A stretch of 64,000 nt of DNA from Phyllobacterium calauticae. GTDB taxonomy: Bacteria > Pseudomonadota > Alphaproteobacteria > Rhizobiales > Rhizobiaceae. The notes beneath the pieces were generated by a model. That model was not told the DNA's origin, did no database searches, and saw only the letters and a program-made list of their open reading frames with translations. The stretch is from positions 124,001-188,000 of the forward strand of contig NZ_JAGENB010000006.1 in NCBI RefSeq assembly GCF_019991125.1. Reading direction: 5' to 3'. Shown here piece by piece: positions 35,964 through 44,640 of this stretch (position 1 is the stretch's first letter; each line of letters opens with the position of its first letter). Made by a program: the position numbers and the translations under genes.

Positions 35964-36836
35964 ATGAGCGCATTCGGTTCCCAGTCCATGGCCCTTCCCC
36001 TGAAACGCGTCATCATGCGCATGCCTGACCGCGTCATGGCGGGCGCCGAACGCGACGTCTGGCATTACGGTCCGCAGTTCGATCCGCGCCGCGCGTCCGA
36101 ACAGCACCGCGTCTTTGCCGGTCTCGTGGCCCAGTCGGGCGCCGACATCACCTGGATCAAGGACGGCAATGACGGATTGTCGGATTCCGTGTTCACCCAC
36201 GATCCCTCCCTCGTCACCGACAAGGGTGCGATCCTGCTGCGCATGGGCAAATCCCTGCGCCTCGACGAGACGGACCTGCACCATGAAACCTACAGCCAGA
36301 TGGATGTGCCGGTGCTTGGCCGTATCGTCGCTCCGGGTACGGTTGAAGGCGGTGACTGCGTCTGGGTCGACAGCAAGACGCTCGCCATCGGCCGCGGCGT
36401 GCGCACCAATCAGGCCGGTATCGAGCAGATGGCCGCCATCCTTGAGCCGCTTGGCGTCACCGTCCTCGGGTTCGACCTGCCGCTGTGGCAGGGCGAAGAA
36501 GCCTGCCTGCACCTGATGTCGATCATTTCGCCGCTGGCCGAAGACCTGGCGCTGGTGCACCTGCCGCTGCTGCCCGCCGCCTTCTACCAACTGCTTAAGG
36601 AGCGCGGCATCCGCCTGATCGCCGCGCCGGAAGACGAATTTGCCGCCAGCAACGGCCTCAACCTCAACGTGCTGCCGACGGCGCCCTATGAAGTCATCGC
36701 CGTGGCGGGTTTCGAAAAGACCAAGGCCGCCATGGAAGCCGCCGGCTGCACCGTCACGACCTTCGAGGCGGATGCGCTGTGCATTGCCTGCGAGGGCGGC
36801 CCGACCTGCCTCACCCGTCCGGTTTTCCGGCAATGA
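35964..36836 (+). CDS. Dimethylargininase-like amidinotransferase-fold hydrolase
   Basis: This 290-residue protein of the amidinotransferase/arginine deiminase superfamily acts on guanidino groups through a Cys-His-Glu/Asp triad. The Glu is in GTVEGGDCVWVD, the His in GEEACLHLMS, and the nucleophile is Cys282 in EGGPTCLTRP near the C-terminus. The size fits N-omega,N-omega-dimethylarginine dimethylaminohydrolase (citrulline plus dimethylamine) better than the 400-residue arginine deiminases. ATG 35964 is chosen; the upstream frame to 35772 has no family similarity. It heads an operon joined by ATGA overlaps to a TetR gene, aruH and aruI. Free arginine or a methylated arginine are both possible substrates. 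Confidence 0.82.
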   Translation: MSAFGSQSMALPLKRVIMRMPDRVMAGAERDVWHYGPQFDPRRASEQHRVFAGLVAQSGADITWIKDGNDGLSDSVFTHDPSLVTDKGAILLRMGKSLRLDETDLHHETYSQMDVPVLGRIVAPGTVEGGDCVWVDSKTLAIGRGVRTNQAGIEQMAAILEPLGVTVLGFDLPLWQGEEACLHLMSIISPLAEDLALVHLPLLPAAFYQLLKERGIRLIAAPEDEFAASNGLNLNVLPTAPYEVIAVAGFEKTKAAMEAAGCTVTTFEADALCIACEGGPTCLTRPVFRQ

Positions 36837-37489
36837 ACGCACAATCGGCCACACGCAAAACCTTTCGCCGTGAAGGCGAGGACAAGCGCCGCGAGGATCT
36901 GATCGCCGCGACGCTTGAATGTGTGGCCGAGCGCGGTCTTGCCGGTGCGACCGTGCGCGAAATCGCCCAGCGGGCCGATGTAACCGCCGGGCTGATCCGC
37001 TATTATTTCCCGACCAAGGATGACCTGATCGGCGCCGCTTACCGCGCCGTGATGAACCGCATGACCGTGCAGGCCAGCGATGCCTTGCAGAATGCCGCTG
37101 ACGATCCGCGTTCGCGCCTGCAGGCGTTCGTTACCGCCAATCTCGGCGAACCGATCATGGACCCGCACAACCTCTCGCTGTGGGCGGGTTTCATCGCGCT
37201 CGTGCATGCCGACCCGGCCATGGCCGCAGCCCACCGCGACGGCTATCTCGGCTTTCGCGACGAGCTGGAAATCCTGATCCGCGAGGCGCTGCGCGCCGCC
37301 GGCAAACCGGCGGAACCGAACCATACCCGCCGCCACGCCATCGCCATCAACGCCATCATCGACGGATTATGGCTGGAAGGCTGTCTTGCCGGCGATATTT
37401 TCGACGATGGGGAATTGGCGGAAACCGGGGTTGCCGCTATTGAAGCCGTACTGGGAATTTCATTACAAGCTGAAGGAGGCGCCCAATGA
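36833..37489 (+). CDS. TetR family transcriptional regulator (BetI-like C domain)
   Basis: This 218-residue TetR repressor has an HTH at about 20-65 (EDLIAATLECVAERGLAGATVREIAQRADVTAGLIRYYFPTKDDL region). Its ligand domain is of the TetR_C_6/BetI type (SLWAGFIALVHADPAMAAAHRDGYLGFRDEL). The ATG overlaps the dimethylargininase stop and its own stop overlaps aruH, so the regulator sits inside the operon it probably controls. That placement suggests negative feedback with an operon substrate as inducer. Confidence 0.88.
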   Translation: MNAQSATRKTFRREGEDKRREDLIAATLECVAERGLAGATVREIAQRADVTAGLIRYYFPTKDDLIGAAYRAVMNRMTVQASDALQNAADDPRSRLQAFVTANLGEPIMDPHNLSLWAGFIALVHADPAMAAAHRDGYLGFRDELEILIREALRAAGKPAEPNHTRRHAIAINAIIDGLWLEGCLAGDIFDDGELAETGVAAIEAVLGISLQAEGGAQ

Positions 37490-38676
37490 TGCGCTATGCG
37501 TCTGTGACCGACCGTCTGGCCGGACTGGGATCGGATAAATGGGCCGTGCATATCCGTGCGCGCGAAATGAAGCGCGCCGGTCATGAGATCATTGAGCTCA
37601 CCATCGGCGAACCGGATATTCCCACCCCCACCGACATGCTGGATGTGGCCGAACACGCCATGCGCTCCGGCCGCACCGGCTATTCCAACGGTCGGGGCGA
37701 ACCCGGCGTTCTCGCGGCGCTTTCGGCAAAGTACACCGCACGCACCGGCCGGGCCATCGGTCCGGAGCATATCCTGTGCTTTCCCGGTACGCAGACCGCG
37801 CTGTCGCTCGTCATGCTCGGCCTTGCCGAGGAAGGCGACGAGATCATCACCGGCGATCCGCTCTATGCCACCTATGACGGCGTCGTCCGCGCCACCGGCG
37901 CAACGCGCGTGTCCGTTCCCCTGCGGCCGGAAAACGGTTTCCGCATGCAGGCCGCCGATCTGGAAAAGGCGATCACGCCGAAATCCCGCGTCCTCCTCCT
38001 CAACACCCCGCACAACCCGACCGGAGCGGTGCTGAGCGCCAAGGAAGTGGCCGAGATCGGTGAAGTCTGCCGCAGACACAATCTGTGGATCGTCTCCGAC
38101 GAGGTCTACGAACTGCTGATCTTTGACGGCAGTTTTGCCTCGCCGCTCGACCAGCCGGAACTCGCCGACCGGACGATAGCGGTTGCTTCCATTTCCAAAT
38201 CCCATGCCGCGCCGGGTTTCCGCAGCGGCTGGTGCGTCGGTCCGGCGGAGTTCACGCAGAAACTGCTGCCGTTGTCCGAATCCATGCTGTTCGGCGTCCA
38301 GCCCTTCATCGCCGACATGACCGCCTATGCCCTCGGCCAGCCATCGGCAGCCGCTGCCACGATGCGGGAGAGCTATTTCCGCCGCGCCCAGCTGATCTCC
38401 AAGCGGCTCGACGGCATTGCCGGCATCGGCGCCGACGTGCCGCAGGCGGGCATGTTCATTCTCGCCGACATCCGCGCCACCGGATTGAGCGGCAATGATT
38501 TCGCCATGCGTCTTCTCGAAGAGGAACACGTGGCCGTCATGCCCGGCGAATCCTTCGGCGACAATCTCGCCGGTTACCTGCGTCTCAGCCTCAGCGTCGC
38601 CGATGACAAGATCGATGCCGCCTGTGCCGGGATCGTCCGCCTCGCAACCCGCCTCCAGCAACGGAAATCCGCATGA
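37486..38676 (+). CDS. aruH: Arginine:pyruvate transaminase
   Basis: This is a 396-residue class I/II PLP aminotransferase. Asp205 (VSDEVYE), PLP lysine Lys238 (SISKSHAAPG) and Arg246 (FRSGW) are present, with GEPDIPTP and NTPHNPTGAVLS. Length and the PLRPENGFRMQ stretch closely resemble Pseudomonas AruH as I recall it. The next gene, overlapping by ATGA, is a 2-ketoarginine decarboxylase. This makes arginine to 2-ketoarginine transamination the best call over aspartate or aromatic aminotransferase. Confidence 0.85.
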   Translation: MMRYASVTDRLAGLGSDKWAVHIRAREMKRAGHEIIELTIGEPDIPTPTDMLDVAEHAMRSGRTGYSNGRGEPGVLAALSAKYTARTGRAIGPEHILCFPGTQTALSLVMLGLAEEGDEIITGDPLYATYDGVVRATGATRVSVPLRPENGFRMQAADLEKAITPKSRVLLLNTPHNPTGAVLSAKEVAEIGEVCRRHNLWIVSDEVYELLIFDGSFASPLDQPELADRTIAVASISKSHAAPGFRSGWCVGPAEFTQKLLPLSESMLFGVQPFIADMTAYALGQPSAAAATMRESYFRRAQLISKRLDGIAGIGADVPQAGMFILADIRATGLSGNDFAMRLLEEEHVAVMPGESFGDNLAGYLRLSLSVADDKIDAACAGIVRLATRLQQRKSA

Positions 38677-40259
38677 CCACGGTCGGTGAAGCCCTCGTCC
38701 ATCTGCTTGAATCCTACGATGTCGATACCGTCTTCGGCATTCCCGGTGTCCACACCATCGAACTCTATCGCGGCCTTGCCGCATCGAAAATACGCCACAT
38801 CACGCCGCGCCACGAACAGGGCGCGGGCTTCATGGCCGACGGCTATGCGCGGGCGACCGGCAAGCCCGGCGTCGCCTTCGTCATCACCGGCCCCGGCATC
38901 ACCAACACGATCACCGCCATGGGACAGGCGCGCGCCGATTCCATTCCCATGCTGGTGATCTCGGGCGTCAACCAGCGGGAGTCGCTCGGCAAGGGCATGG
39001 GTTTCCTGCATGAACTGCCCAATCAGCGCGCCATGCTGCAGACGGTTGCAATGTTCTCGCATCGCATTGAAAAAGCGGACGAATTACCCATCGTGCTCGC
39101 CCGTGCCTTTGCGCTGTTCGCCTCGCGGCGTCCCGGCCCCGTGCATATCGAGATACCGCTCGACGTGATGGCGCAGCCGCTGGATGGTGCGAGCCGCCAG
39201 TTGTCCGATGCGCCGATCCCGCAGGCGTCGGCCGAAACCATGGCGGAACTCACCCGCCAGTGCCTTGCGGCGGAACGTCCGGTCATTCTCATCGGCGGCG
39301 GCGCCAAGGGCGCTGCGGCGGAACTCAGGGATTTGGCCGAAAAGCTGGATGCGCCCGTGGTGGCAACCACCAATGCGCGCGGCATCCTGCACAATCACCC
39401 GCTGCTGATCCCGGCCAGCGCCAGCCTCACCGCCGTGCGCACCCTTCTTGCGGAAAGCGATCTTGTCCTCGCCATCGGCACGGAAATGGGACCGACCGAT
39501 TATGACATGTATGGCGATGGCGGTTTTCCCGAACTGAAACGCCTTGTGCGCATCGATATCGATGCCGGACAGCTCGACCGCCGTCCCGCCTTCATGCCCA
39601 TCGAGGCTTCGGCCAGGGAAACCGTCGAAGCGCTCGCCGCTACCTTGCCCGCGCGGCGCAACACGAAGTCCGGCGAAGACCGGGCTCTCGCCACACGCGA
39701 TGCAGCGTGGGCCGAGATTGGTCCGCGCACGCAAAGCCATGTGCGCTTTCTGAATATGCTGCGCGACACGCTGCCGGGCTCGCTGATTGTCGGGGATTCC
39801 ACGCAGGCCATCTATTCCGGCAATCTCTATTACGATCATGACCGCGTCGGCGGCTGGTTCAATGCGGCGACAGGCTTTGGGGCTCTCGGCTTCGGCCCGC
39901 CCGCTGCCATCGGTGCGGCCCTCGGCCAGCCCGAGACCTCGACGATCTGCATCGTCGGCGATGGCGGGTTTCAGTTCGTGCTGGGGGAACTCGGCGCTGC
40001 GGTCGACGAGAAAGTGCCTGTTATTTTCGTGGTCTGGAACAATCAGGGCTATCAGGAAATCGAGCGCGCCATGCGCGATGTCCACATCAATCCGGTGGGC
40101 GTGCGTCCCTCGGCACCCGATTACCTGAAAATCGCCGAGGCCTATGGCGTGGCTTCGCAGAAGCTGAAAACATTGGAAGAACTGCCCGCCGCCCTGTTGA
40201 AAGCCAAGGCGAGCGGAAAGTCCTATCTGATTGAAATCGATGAAACATTGATTGGTTGA
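38673..40259 (+). CDS. aruI: 5-guanidino-2-oxopentanoate (2-ketoarginine) decarboxylase
   Basis: This is a 528-residue ThDP-dependent enzyme of the acetolactate-synthase-like group. The catalytic Glu48 is in TPRHEQGAGFMADGYAR, and the ThDP/Mg2+ motif GDGGFQFVLGELG leads to VVWNNQGY (about 430-460). It decarboxylates 2-ketoarginine to 4-guanidinobutyraldehyde. It overlaps aruH by ATGA, reproducing the aruH-aruI pair of the arginine transaminase pathway. A hairpin at 40253-40279 overlaps its stop codon. The aldehyde dehydrogenase needed next is encoded convergently right after it. Confidence 0.87.
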   Translation: MTTVGEALVHLLESYDVDTVFGIPGVHTIELYRGLAASKIRHITPRHEQGAGFMADGYARATGKPGVAFVITGPGITNTITAMGQARADSIPMLVISGVNQRESLGKGMGFLHELPNQRAMLQTVAMFSHRIEKADELPIVLARAFALFASRRPGPVHIEIPLDVMAQPLDGASRQLSDAPIPQASAETMAELTRQCLAAERPVILIGGGAKGAAAELRDLAEKLDAPVVATTNARGILHNHPLLIPASASLTAVRTLLAESDLVLAIGTEMGPTDYDMYGDGGFPELKRLVRIDIDAGQLDRRPAFMPIEASARETVEALAATLPARRNTKSGEDRALATRDAAWAEIGPRTQSHVRFLNMLRDTLPGSLIVGDSTQAIYSGNLYYDHDRVGGWFNAATGFGALGFGPPAAIGAALGQPETSTICIVGDGGFQFVLGELGAAVDEKVPVIFVVWNNQGYQEIERAMRDVHINPVGVRPSAPDYLKIAEAYGVASQKLKTLEELPAALLKAKASGKSYLIEIDETLIG

Positions 40260-40279
40260 TGGCGTTTCGCCATCAACCA
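40253..40279. terminator. Hairpin terminator after aruI
   Basis: TGGTTGATGGCG and CGCCATCAACCA form a perfect 12-bp stem with a TTT loop, followed by TTTCTG on the + strand. The left arm includes the aruI stop codon. It separates two convergent genes only 30 bp apart. Confidence 0.7.
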
Positions 40280-40289
40280 TTTCTGTCCC

Positions 40290-41714
40290 TTATGGCCGGT
40301 GGATCGTCTTGACCTCGAGAAAGTCTTCCAGCCCGAATTTGCCGCCCTCGCGGCCATTGCCTGACTGCTTGTAACCGCCGAACGGGCTGCCATAGCGATG
40401 CGGGCCGCCATTGATATGCACCATGCCGGCTTTCAGCCTTGATGCCACGCGCTCCGCACGCTTGGCGTCCCCCGTCTGCACATAGGCGGCAAGGCCGTAG
40501 GGCGTGTCATTGGCGATGGCGATGGCTTCTTCCTCCGTATCGAACGGAATGAGCGCGAGCACCGGCCCGAATACTTCTTCCCGCGCAATGCGCATATCGT
40601 TGCGCACATCGGCAAAGATGGTGGGGCGGACGAAATAGCCGGTCTCATAGCCCTCCGGCTTGCCCGCACCGCCGACCAGCACCCGTGCGCCCTCGGAAAT
40701 TCCCGCTTCGATCAGGTTCTGCACCCGGCCATACTGGATATGACTGACGAGCGGGCCGATATGATCGCCCTCCTCCTGCGGATCACCGACCTGCGCCTGC
40801 CTGCCGGTGGCTTCGGCGATTTTCACCGCCTTGTCATAGACCGAGCGCTGTACCAGCATGCGCGTCGGCGCATCGCAGGACTGACCGCTATTGTTGAAAC
40901 ATTCAAGCACGCTGCCCGCGACGCGATCCTCAAGATCCGCATCCTCGAACACGATGTTGGGTGACTTGCCGCCGAGCTCCAGCGTGACGCGCTTGACCGT
41001 TTCGGCCGCATCCTTGCTGACGGCGATACCGGCGCGGGTCGAACCGGTGAACGACATCATGTCGACGTCCTTGTGTTTGGACAGGGCCGCGCCCACCGTC
41101 GCGCCATCACCATTGACGAGATTGAACACGCCGGCGGGAAAGCCCGCTTCATCAATCATCTCGGCATAGAGCAGCGCATTGAGCGGCGTGAACTCGCTCG
41201 GCTTCAGCACGCAGGTGCTGCCGGTGGCCAGCACCGGGACGACCTTCAGCGCGATCTGGTTGATCGGCCAGTTCCACGGCGTGATCAGCCCGCACACGCC
41301 GATGGGCTCGCGCACCAGAAGATCGCCATTCGGCAGTTCCTCGCGCATGTGCAGGGCTTTCAGCGCATCGATAAAGCCCTGGAGATGGCCAACGCCGACA
41401 TCCGCCTGCTGCTGGGTGCTCATGGTGATCGGGGCGCCGAGTTCCAGTGTGATGGTCCGTGCCATCTCGTCGTAGCGGCGCTTGTAGATCGCGAGCAGCT
41501 TTTCCAGAAGCGCCAGCCGTTCTTCCACCGACGTCCGGCTGTAGGTCTGGAAGGCCGTTTTTGCCGCAGCCACGGCGCGGTCGATATCGGCTGCCGTGCC
41601 CATGGAGATGATGGCGACCGGCTTTTCCGTTGCCGGATTGATCACCTCGAGATCATTGGCCTTGAGAGGCGGCACCCACGCGCCATTGATGTAGAAATCC
41701 CGCTTGATGAGCAT
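40290..41714 (-). CDS. Aldehyde dehydrogenase, probable 4-guanidinobutyraldehyde dehydrogenase (KauB-like role)
   Basis: This is a 474-residue ALDH with Asn148 (PWNWP), Glu246 (LELGGKSPN) and nucleophile Cys280 (GQSCDAPTRM). EEVFGPVLALIPFDTEEEA and PFGGYKQSGNGREGG are the usual C-terminal signatures. A perfect AAGGAGG precedes the ATG. It converges on aruI, so it could oxidise the guanidinobutyraldehyde that AruI makes to 4-guanidinobutyrate. It also follows the amidinotransferase/M20 genes on the same strand, 278 bp downstream of them. It is a paralogue of the enzyme at 2617-4065. No guanidinobutyrase gene is seen nearby; the arginase is the only ureohydrolase in the window. Confidence 0.85.
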   Translation of the reverse strand: MLIKRDFYINGAWVPPLKANDLEVINPATEKPVAIISMGTAADIDRAVAAAKTAFQTYSRTSVEERLALLEKLLAIYKRRYDEMARTITLELGAPITMSTQQQADVGVGHLQGFIDALKALHMREELPNGDLLVREPIGVCGLITPWNWPINQIALKVVPVLATGSTCVLKPSEFTPLNALLYAEMIDEAGFPAGVFNLVNGDGATVGAALSKHKDVDMMSFTGSTRAGIAVSKDAAETVKRVTLELGGKSPNIVFEDADLEDRVAGSVLECFNNSGQSCDAPTRMLVQRSVYDKAVKIAEATGRQAQVGDPQEEGDHIGPLVSHIQYGRVQNLIEAGISEGARVLVGGAGKPEGYETGYFVRPTIFADVRNDMRIAREEVFGPVLALIPFDTEEEAIAIANDTPYGLAAYVQTGDAKRAERVASRLKAGMVHINGGPHRYGSPFGGYKQSGNGREGGKFGLEDFLEVKTIHRP

Positions 41715-41824
41715 CGTCGCCTCCTTATGAATGCTGTTCGTCCCGGAAATGGTATGGGGCTTTTCATCCGGATACCAGACGCAAAAGCGACGGAAAGTTT
41801 ATGTGGTGGAGGACTATTGGTATC

Positions 41825-41982
41825 ACCCCCCTCTGGGCTGCCGCCCATCTCCCCCACAAGGGGGGAGATCAGCTTTCACAATGGTTTCAGCCAACCTTCA
41901 ACGTTGAAAATGATACGGAATCATTGATGTCAATGTGATCTCCCCCCTTGTGGGGGAGATGTCCGGCAGGACAGAGGGGGGT
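41825..41982. repeat. 158-bp mosaic palindromic intergenic repeat, copy B
   Basis: This element has the same length and ends as copy A at 16307-16464: ACCCCCCTCTG left, CAGAGGGGGGT right, and an ATCTCCCCC/GGGGGAGAT palindrome inside each end. The outer ~45 bases on each side are essentially identical between copies, while the central ~60 bases differ at many positions. It occupies most of the gap between the aldehyde dehydrogenase and the amidinotransferase gene and ends 11 bp before the latter's stop. Confidence 0.85.
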
Positions 41983-41992
41983 TAAATCCCCC

Positions 41993-42928
41993 TCACTCCG
42001 CCGAGCGCACCAGCGCCTGTGCCATGCAGTGAATGCCGCCGCCGGTTTTGGAAATCTCGCTCATATCCACCGCCGCCACTTCAAACCCGCGCGCGCGCAG
42101 CTTGTCGATCAGCGTCTTGCTCGACGACGGCGCGATGATCCGGTCCTTGCCCAGCGCCATGAAATTGCAGCCGAGATTCATCGTGTCCTGAAACGGCACA
42201 TCGATGATCTCGTGGCCCTTGGCTTTCAGCCAGTCGACAATGCCCGGCTCCGTGCAGGCGAGGCACACGGCCGTCAATTTCGGCGCAATCGGCACCACCA
42301 TCAGGTCGATATGCACGTAATACTCGTCGATGAAGGCAAGGCGCGTCTCCCAACCCTCCCGCCGGAACCATTCCTCCACCTGCCGCGCGCCCTCTTCCTG
42401 CGTGCGGGCACCGCCGCAGCCGATGAGGACACAGCCCTCCTCGATCACGTTGAAATCGCCGCCCTCGAAGGTGCCGGCGGTCACCATGTCGTAGATCGGA
42501 ATGCCAAGCTTTTCATAGGTGCGGATCGCGGCATAGTTTTCGCCGCGCCGCCACCAGTTGGCCATGGCGGTGATGATGGCGCCATAGGGCGTCATGACGC
42601 TGGAATCACGGGAATAGACCTGCATCGGCAGTTCCGGTTCCGGCTCATGCCAGTGGATTTTCACACCGAAATGCTCATAGGCGGCGACCAGTTCCTTGTG
42701 CTGGGCCTGTGCGGTCTGAATGTTGCACGGCGCCTCGCGCAGATGCTTGCGTGACAGCGAGCTTGTCGCCATGTGGCGCAGGAAGGCGGGCGAGCCCAAA
42801 AGTACATCGGTCAGCGGGTCGGTTTCATTGCGAAAGCCCCAGCCTTTCAGCGGCGCGGTGCCGCCGTTCGGATTGCGGCGCTTCAGCGTGAAAGCGTCGC
42901 CGTCAAAACCCTGTTCATGGCGTGTCAT
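41993..42928 (-). CDS. Amidinotransferase/arginine deiminase-fold protein
   Basis: This is a 311-residue guanidino-group-modifying enzyme fold. Putative catalytic residues are Glu in GTFEGGDFNVI, His in VHIDLMVVPI, and nucleophile Cys301 in TGGGIHCMAQ at the C-terminus. Compared with the dimethylargininase-like protein at 35964, it keeps the GGGxxCM form typical of arginine deiminases and glycine amidinotransferases. It may hydrolyse a guanidino compound or transfer an amidino group. A GAGGAG ribosome site precedes the ATG. It lies 15 bp downstream of the M20 amidohydrolase gene and is surely co-transcribed with it. The substrate is unknown. Confidence 0.8.
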   Translation of the reverse strand: MTRHEQGFDGDAFTLKRRNPNGGTAPLKGWGFRNETDPLTDVLLGSPAFLRHMATSSLSRKHLREAPCNIQTAQAQHKELVAAYEHFGVKIHWHEPEPELPMQVYSRDSSVMTPYGAIITAMANWWRRGENYAAIRTYEKLGIPIYDMVTAGTFEGGDFNVIEEGCVLIGCGGARTQEEGARQVEEWFRREGWETRLAFIDEYYVHIDLMVVPIAPKLTAVCLACTEPGIVDWLKAKGHEIIDVPFQDTMNLGCNFMALGKDRIIAPSSSKTLIDKLRARGFEVAAVDMSEISKTGGGIHCMAQALVRSAE

Positions 42929-42943
42929 TGGTCCGTCTCCTCG

Positions 42944-44578
42944 TCAGGGGCGCGTGGGTATCCACCAGTCCCGCCCGCGTGCAGTGGTCACATATTCCGG
43001 CCAGCGGAAATGAATCGGCGGCTCGTAGTCGCACAATGGTGCGATCCAGTTTGACCCGCCAATGCCGCCGCCGGTGCGGTGAATGAATTCATCCTTTGCC
43101 TTGTCCCTCGCCCCGCCATCCTCAAGCAGGCGCAGGGCCGTCAGCGCCACCGTCTTGGCGGCGGTCAGCACCATCGGATCGATGGTCGCGGAAATACCGC
43201 CGAGCGCATTCATCACCCAGCCCGGATAGGCAAAGCCTTTCGGTGCCTTCAATGCTGGACGCGCCACGTAGAACCGCACCGTCGGCGCGTGCCATGTCAT
43301 GTCGGTATAATCGTCGGAGGTGGAATTGATCTGCGACGGCGGCAGGTCGCGGCGCAGGATCGCTTCGGCCTCTACAGGCGCGATCAATGCCTCGCATTCA
43401 TCGAGAAACGGGTCGTGCATCGCATCGATCCCGGCATTCACCTGAATCTCCCGCGCAACCGCCTTTGCCGCCTCGTTCCAGCGCGGTGCGCCGACAGCCT
43501 GCAGGGCATCCCACGTCACTTCGGCCATGGCATGGTTGGCAAGGCCGGGCCGCGACTTGCACACCCAGTGCCGCTCCACCCGGCAGCCGGTCATGGCGGC
43601 GGCGTGCTCGGCGTTGCGGTCGAGCACGGCGGTGACGCGCTCGGCCATGGCAATGTCAGGCACGCGCATCATGTACTGGATTTCGGCAAGCCCCGCGGGA
43701 AGATTGTCGGCGGTCGCCTGCCCCGCCGTCAGGATCGCCTCGCTGATCGACCATCCCCCCTGATGCGGCAGCATGGAATCGCGCAGCGCCTTCGAGGCCA
43801 TGTACATCATCATCAGCGCGTCGTTGGCGCCGGGGGCGCGCACCGCCGAATGGGATTGCGGGATCGGCGCGCCGTCGCTGAGCCCCCAGCCCTCCGGCTG
43901 GTCGCAGACAAAGCGGTAGATCATCGAATAGGCGGCGCCGCAGTGGGTCTCCCAGCGTACCGTATTGCACAGCGGCAGCATGTAGAACGGATGGAACGAG
44001 ATCATCCCGTCCAGCCCGTCATAATAGCCCTTGGCGGCATGGATGGGTTTCGAGCCCCGCACTTTTTCAGCGGGTTCGCCGGTGAAGCGCAGCGTGCCCG
44101 CAATGCCGTGCTTCTGCATGGCCGCTTTTGTTGCCAGCAGCCCGCCGAGACTGGAAATGCCGAGCCCCGAATGCGGGTCGGTGTGGCCGCCCGCATGCTC
44201 GTTCAGGCCGGTTCTTGGCCGTTTGACCGTTGCCGCATCCTGGCAGTTGCCGGGGACGGCGTCATATTCCGCATACATGCCGATGACAGGGGATTTGCCT
44301 GTCATTCCCGCCCTGTTGCTCCAGTGCGCGCAGAATGCCGTGGGCATGCCGCCCGAGCCGACCTCGACGTCGAACCCCTCGCGGCGCAGCAGCGCCACGT
44401 ACCACTCGGCCGATTGATATTCGCGCCAGGCGGTTTCGCCGAAATCGAAAATGGTGCGCGTCCATGCCGACAGGTCGGCCTGATGCGCGTCGACAAAATC
44501 CAGCGCTGTGCTTCCTGCTGCCGTGATCACCATCCATCTCCCCGTTGCGGCGAGATAATCATCTGGAAGGCGGGACAT
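42944..44578 (-). CDS. M20-family amidohydrolase (AbgB-like)
   Basis: This is a 544-residue metallo-amidohydrolase. The M20 catalytic domain has GMYAEYDAVPG. In place of the usual GHGCGHN of AbgB and IAA-amidohydrolases it has GGHTDPHSG, where Asp replaces the metal-bridging Cys, closer to the HxD of classic M20 peptidases. A dimerisation domain follows (about 240-360), then the return of the catalytic domain. Substrates of the family are N-acyl amino acids and p-aminobenzoyl-glutamate. Its pairing with an amidinotransferase-fold enzyme suggests an N-acylated or amide-linked guanidino compound that is first released and then processed. It is divergent from a LysR gene. Confidence 0.82.
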   Translation of the reverse strand: MSRLPDDYLAATGRWMVITAAGSTALDFVDAHQADLSAWTRTIFDFGETAWREYQSAEWYVALLRREGFDVEVGSGGMPTAFCAHWSNRAGMTGKSPVIGMYAEYDAVPGNCQDAATVKRPRTGLNEHAGGHTDPHSGLGISSLGGLLATKAAMQKHGIAGTLRFTGEPAEKVRGSKPIHAAKGYYDGLDGMISFHPFYMLPLCNTVRWETHCGAAYSMIYRFVCDQPEGWGLSDGAPIPQSHSAVRAPGANDALMMMYMASKALRDSMLPHQGGWSISEAILTAGQATADNLPAGLAEIQYMMRVPDIAMAERVTAVLDRNAEHAAAMTGCRVERHWVCKSRPGLANHAMAEVTWDALQAVGAPRWNEAAKAVAREIQVNAGIDAMHDPFLDECEALIAPVEAEAILRRDLPPSQINSTSDDYTDMTWHAPTVRFYVARPALKAPKGFAYPGWVMNALGGISATIDPMVLTAAKTVALTALRLLEDGGARDKAKDEFIHRTGGGIGGSNWIAPLCDYEPPIHFRWPEYVTTARGRDWWIPTRP

Positions 44579-44640
44579 AAAGTGATATGTTTTTTCAAAA
44601 CGTGCAAATTCTATTCACCTCATCAACCGGAATTCCATTC

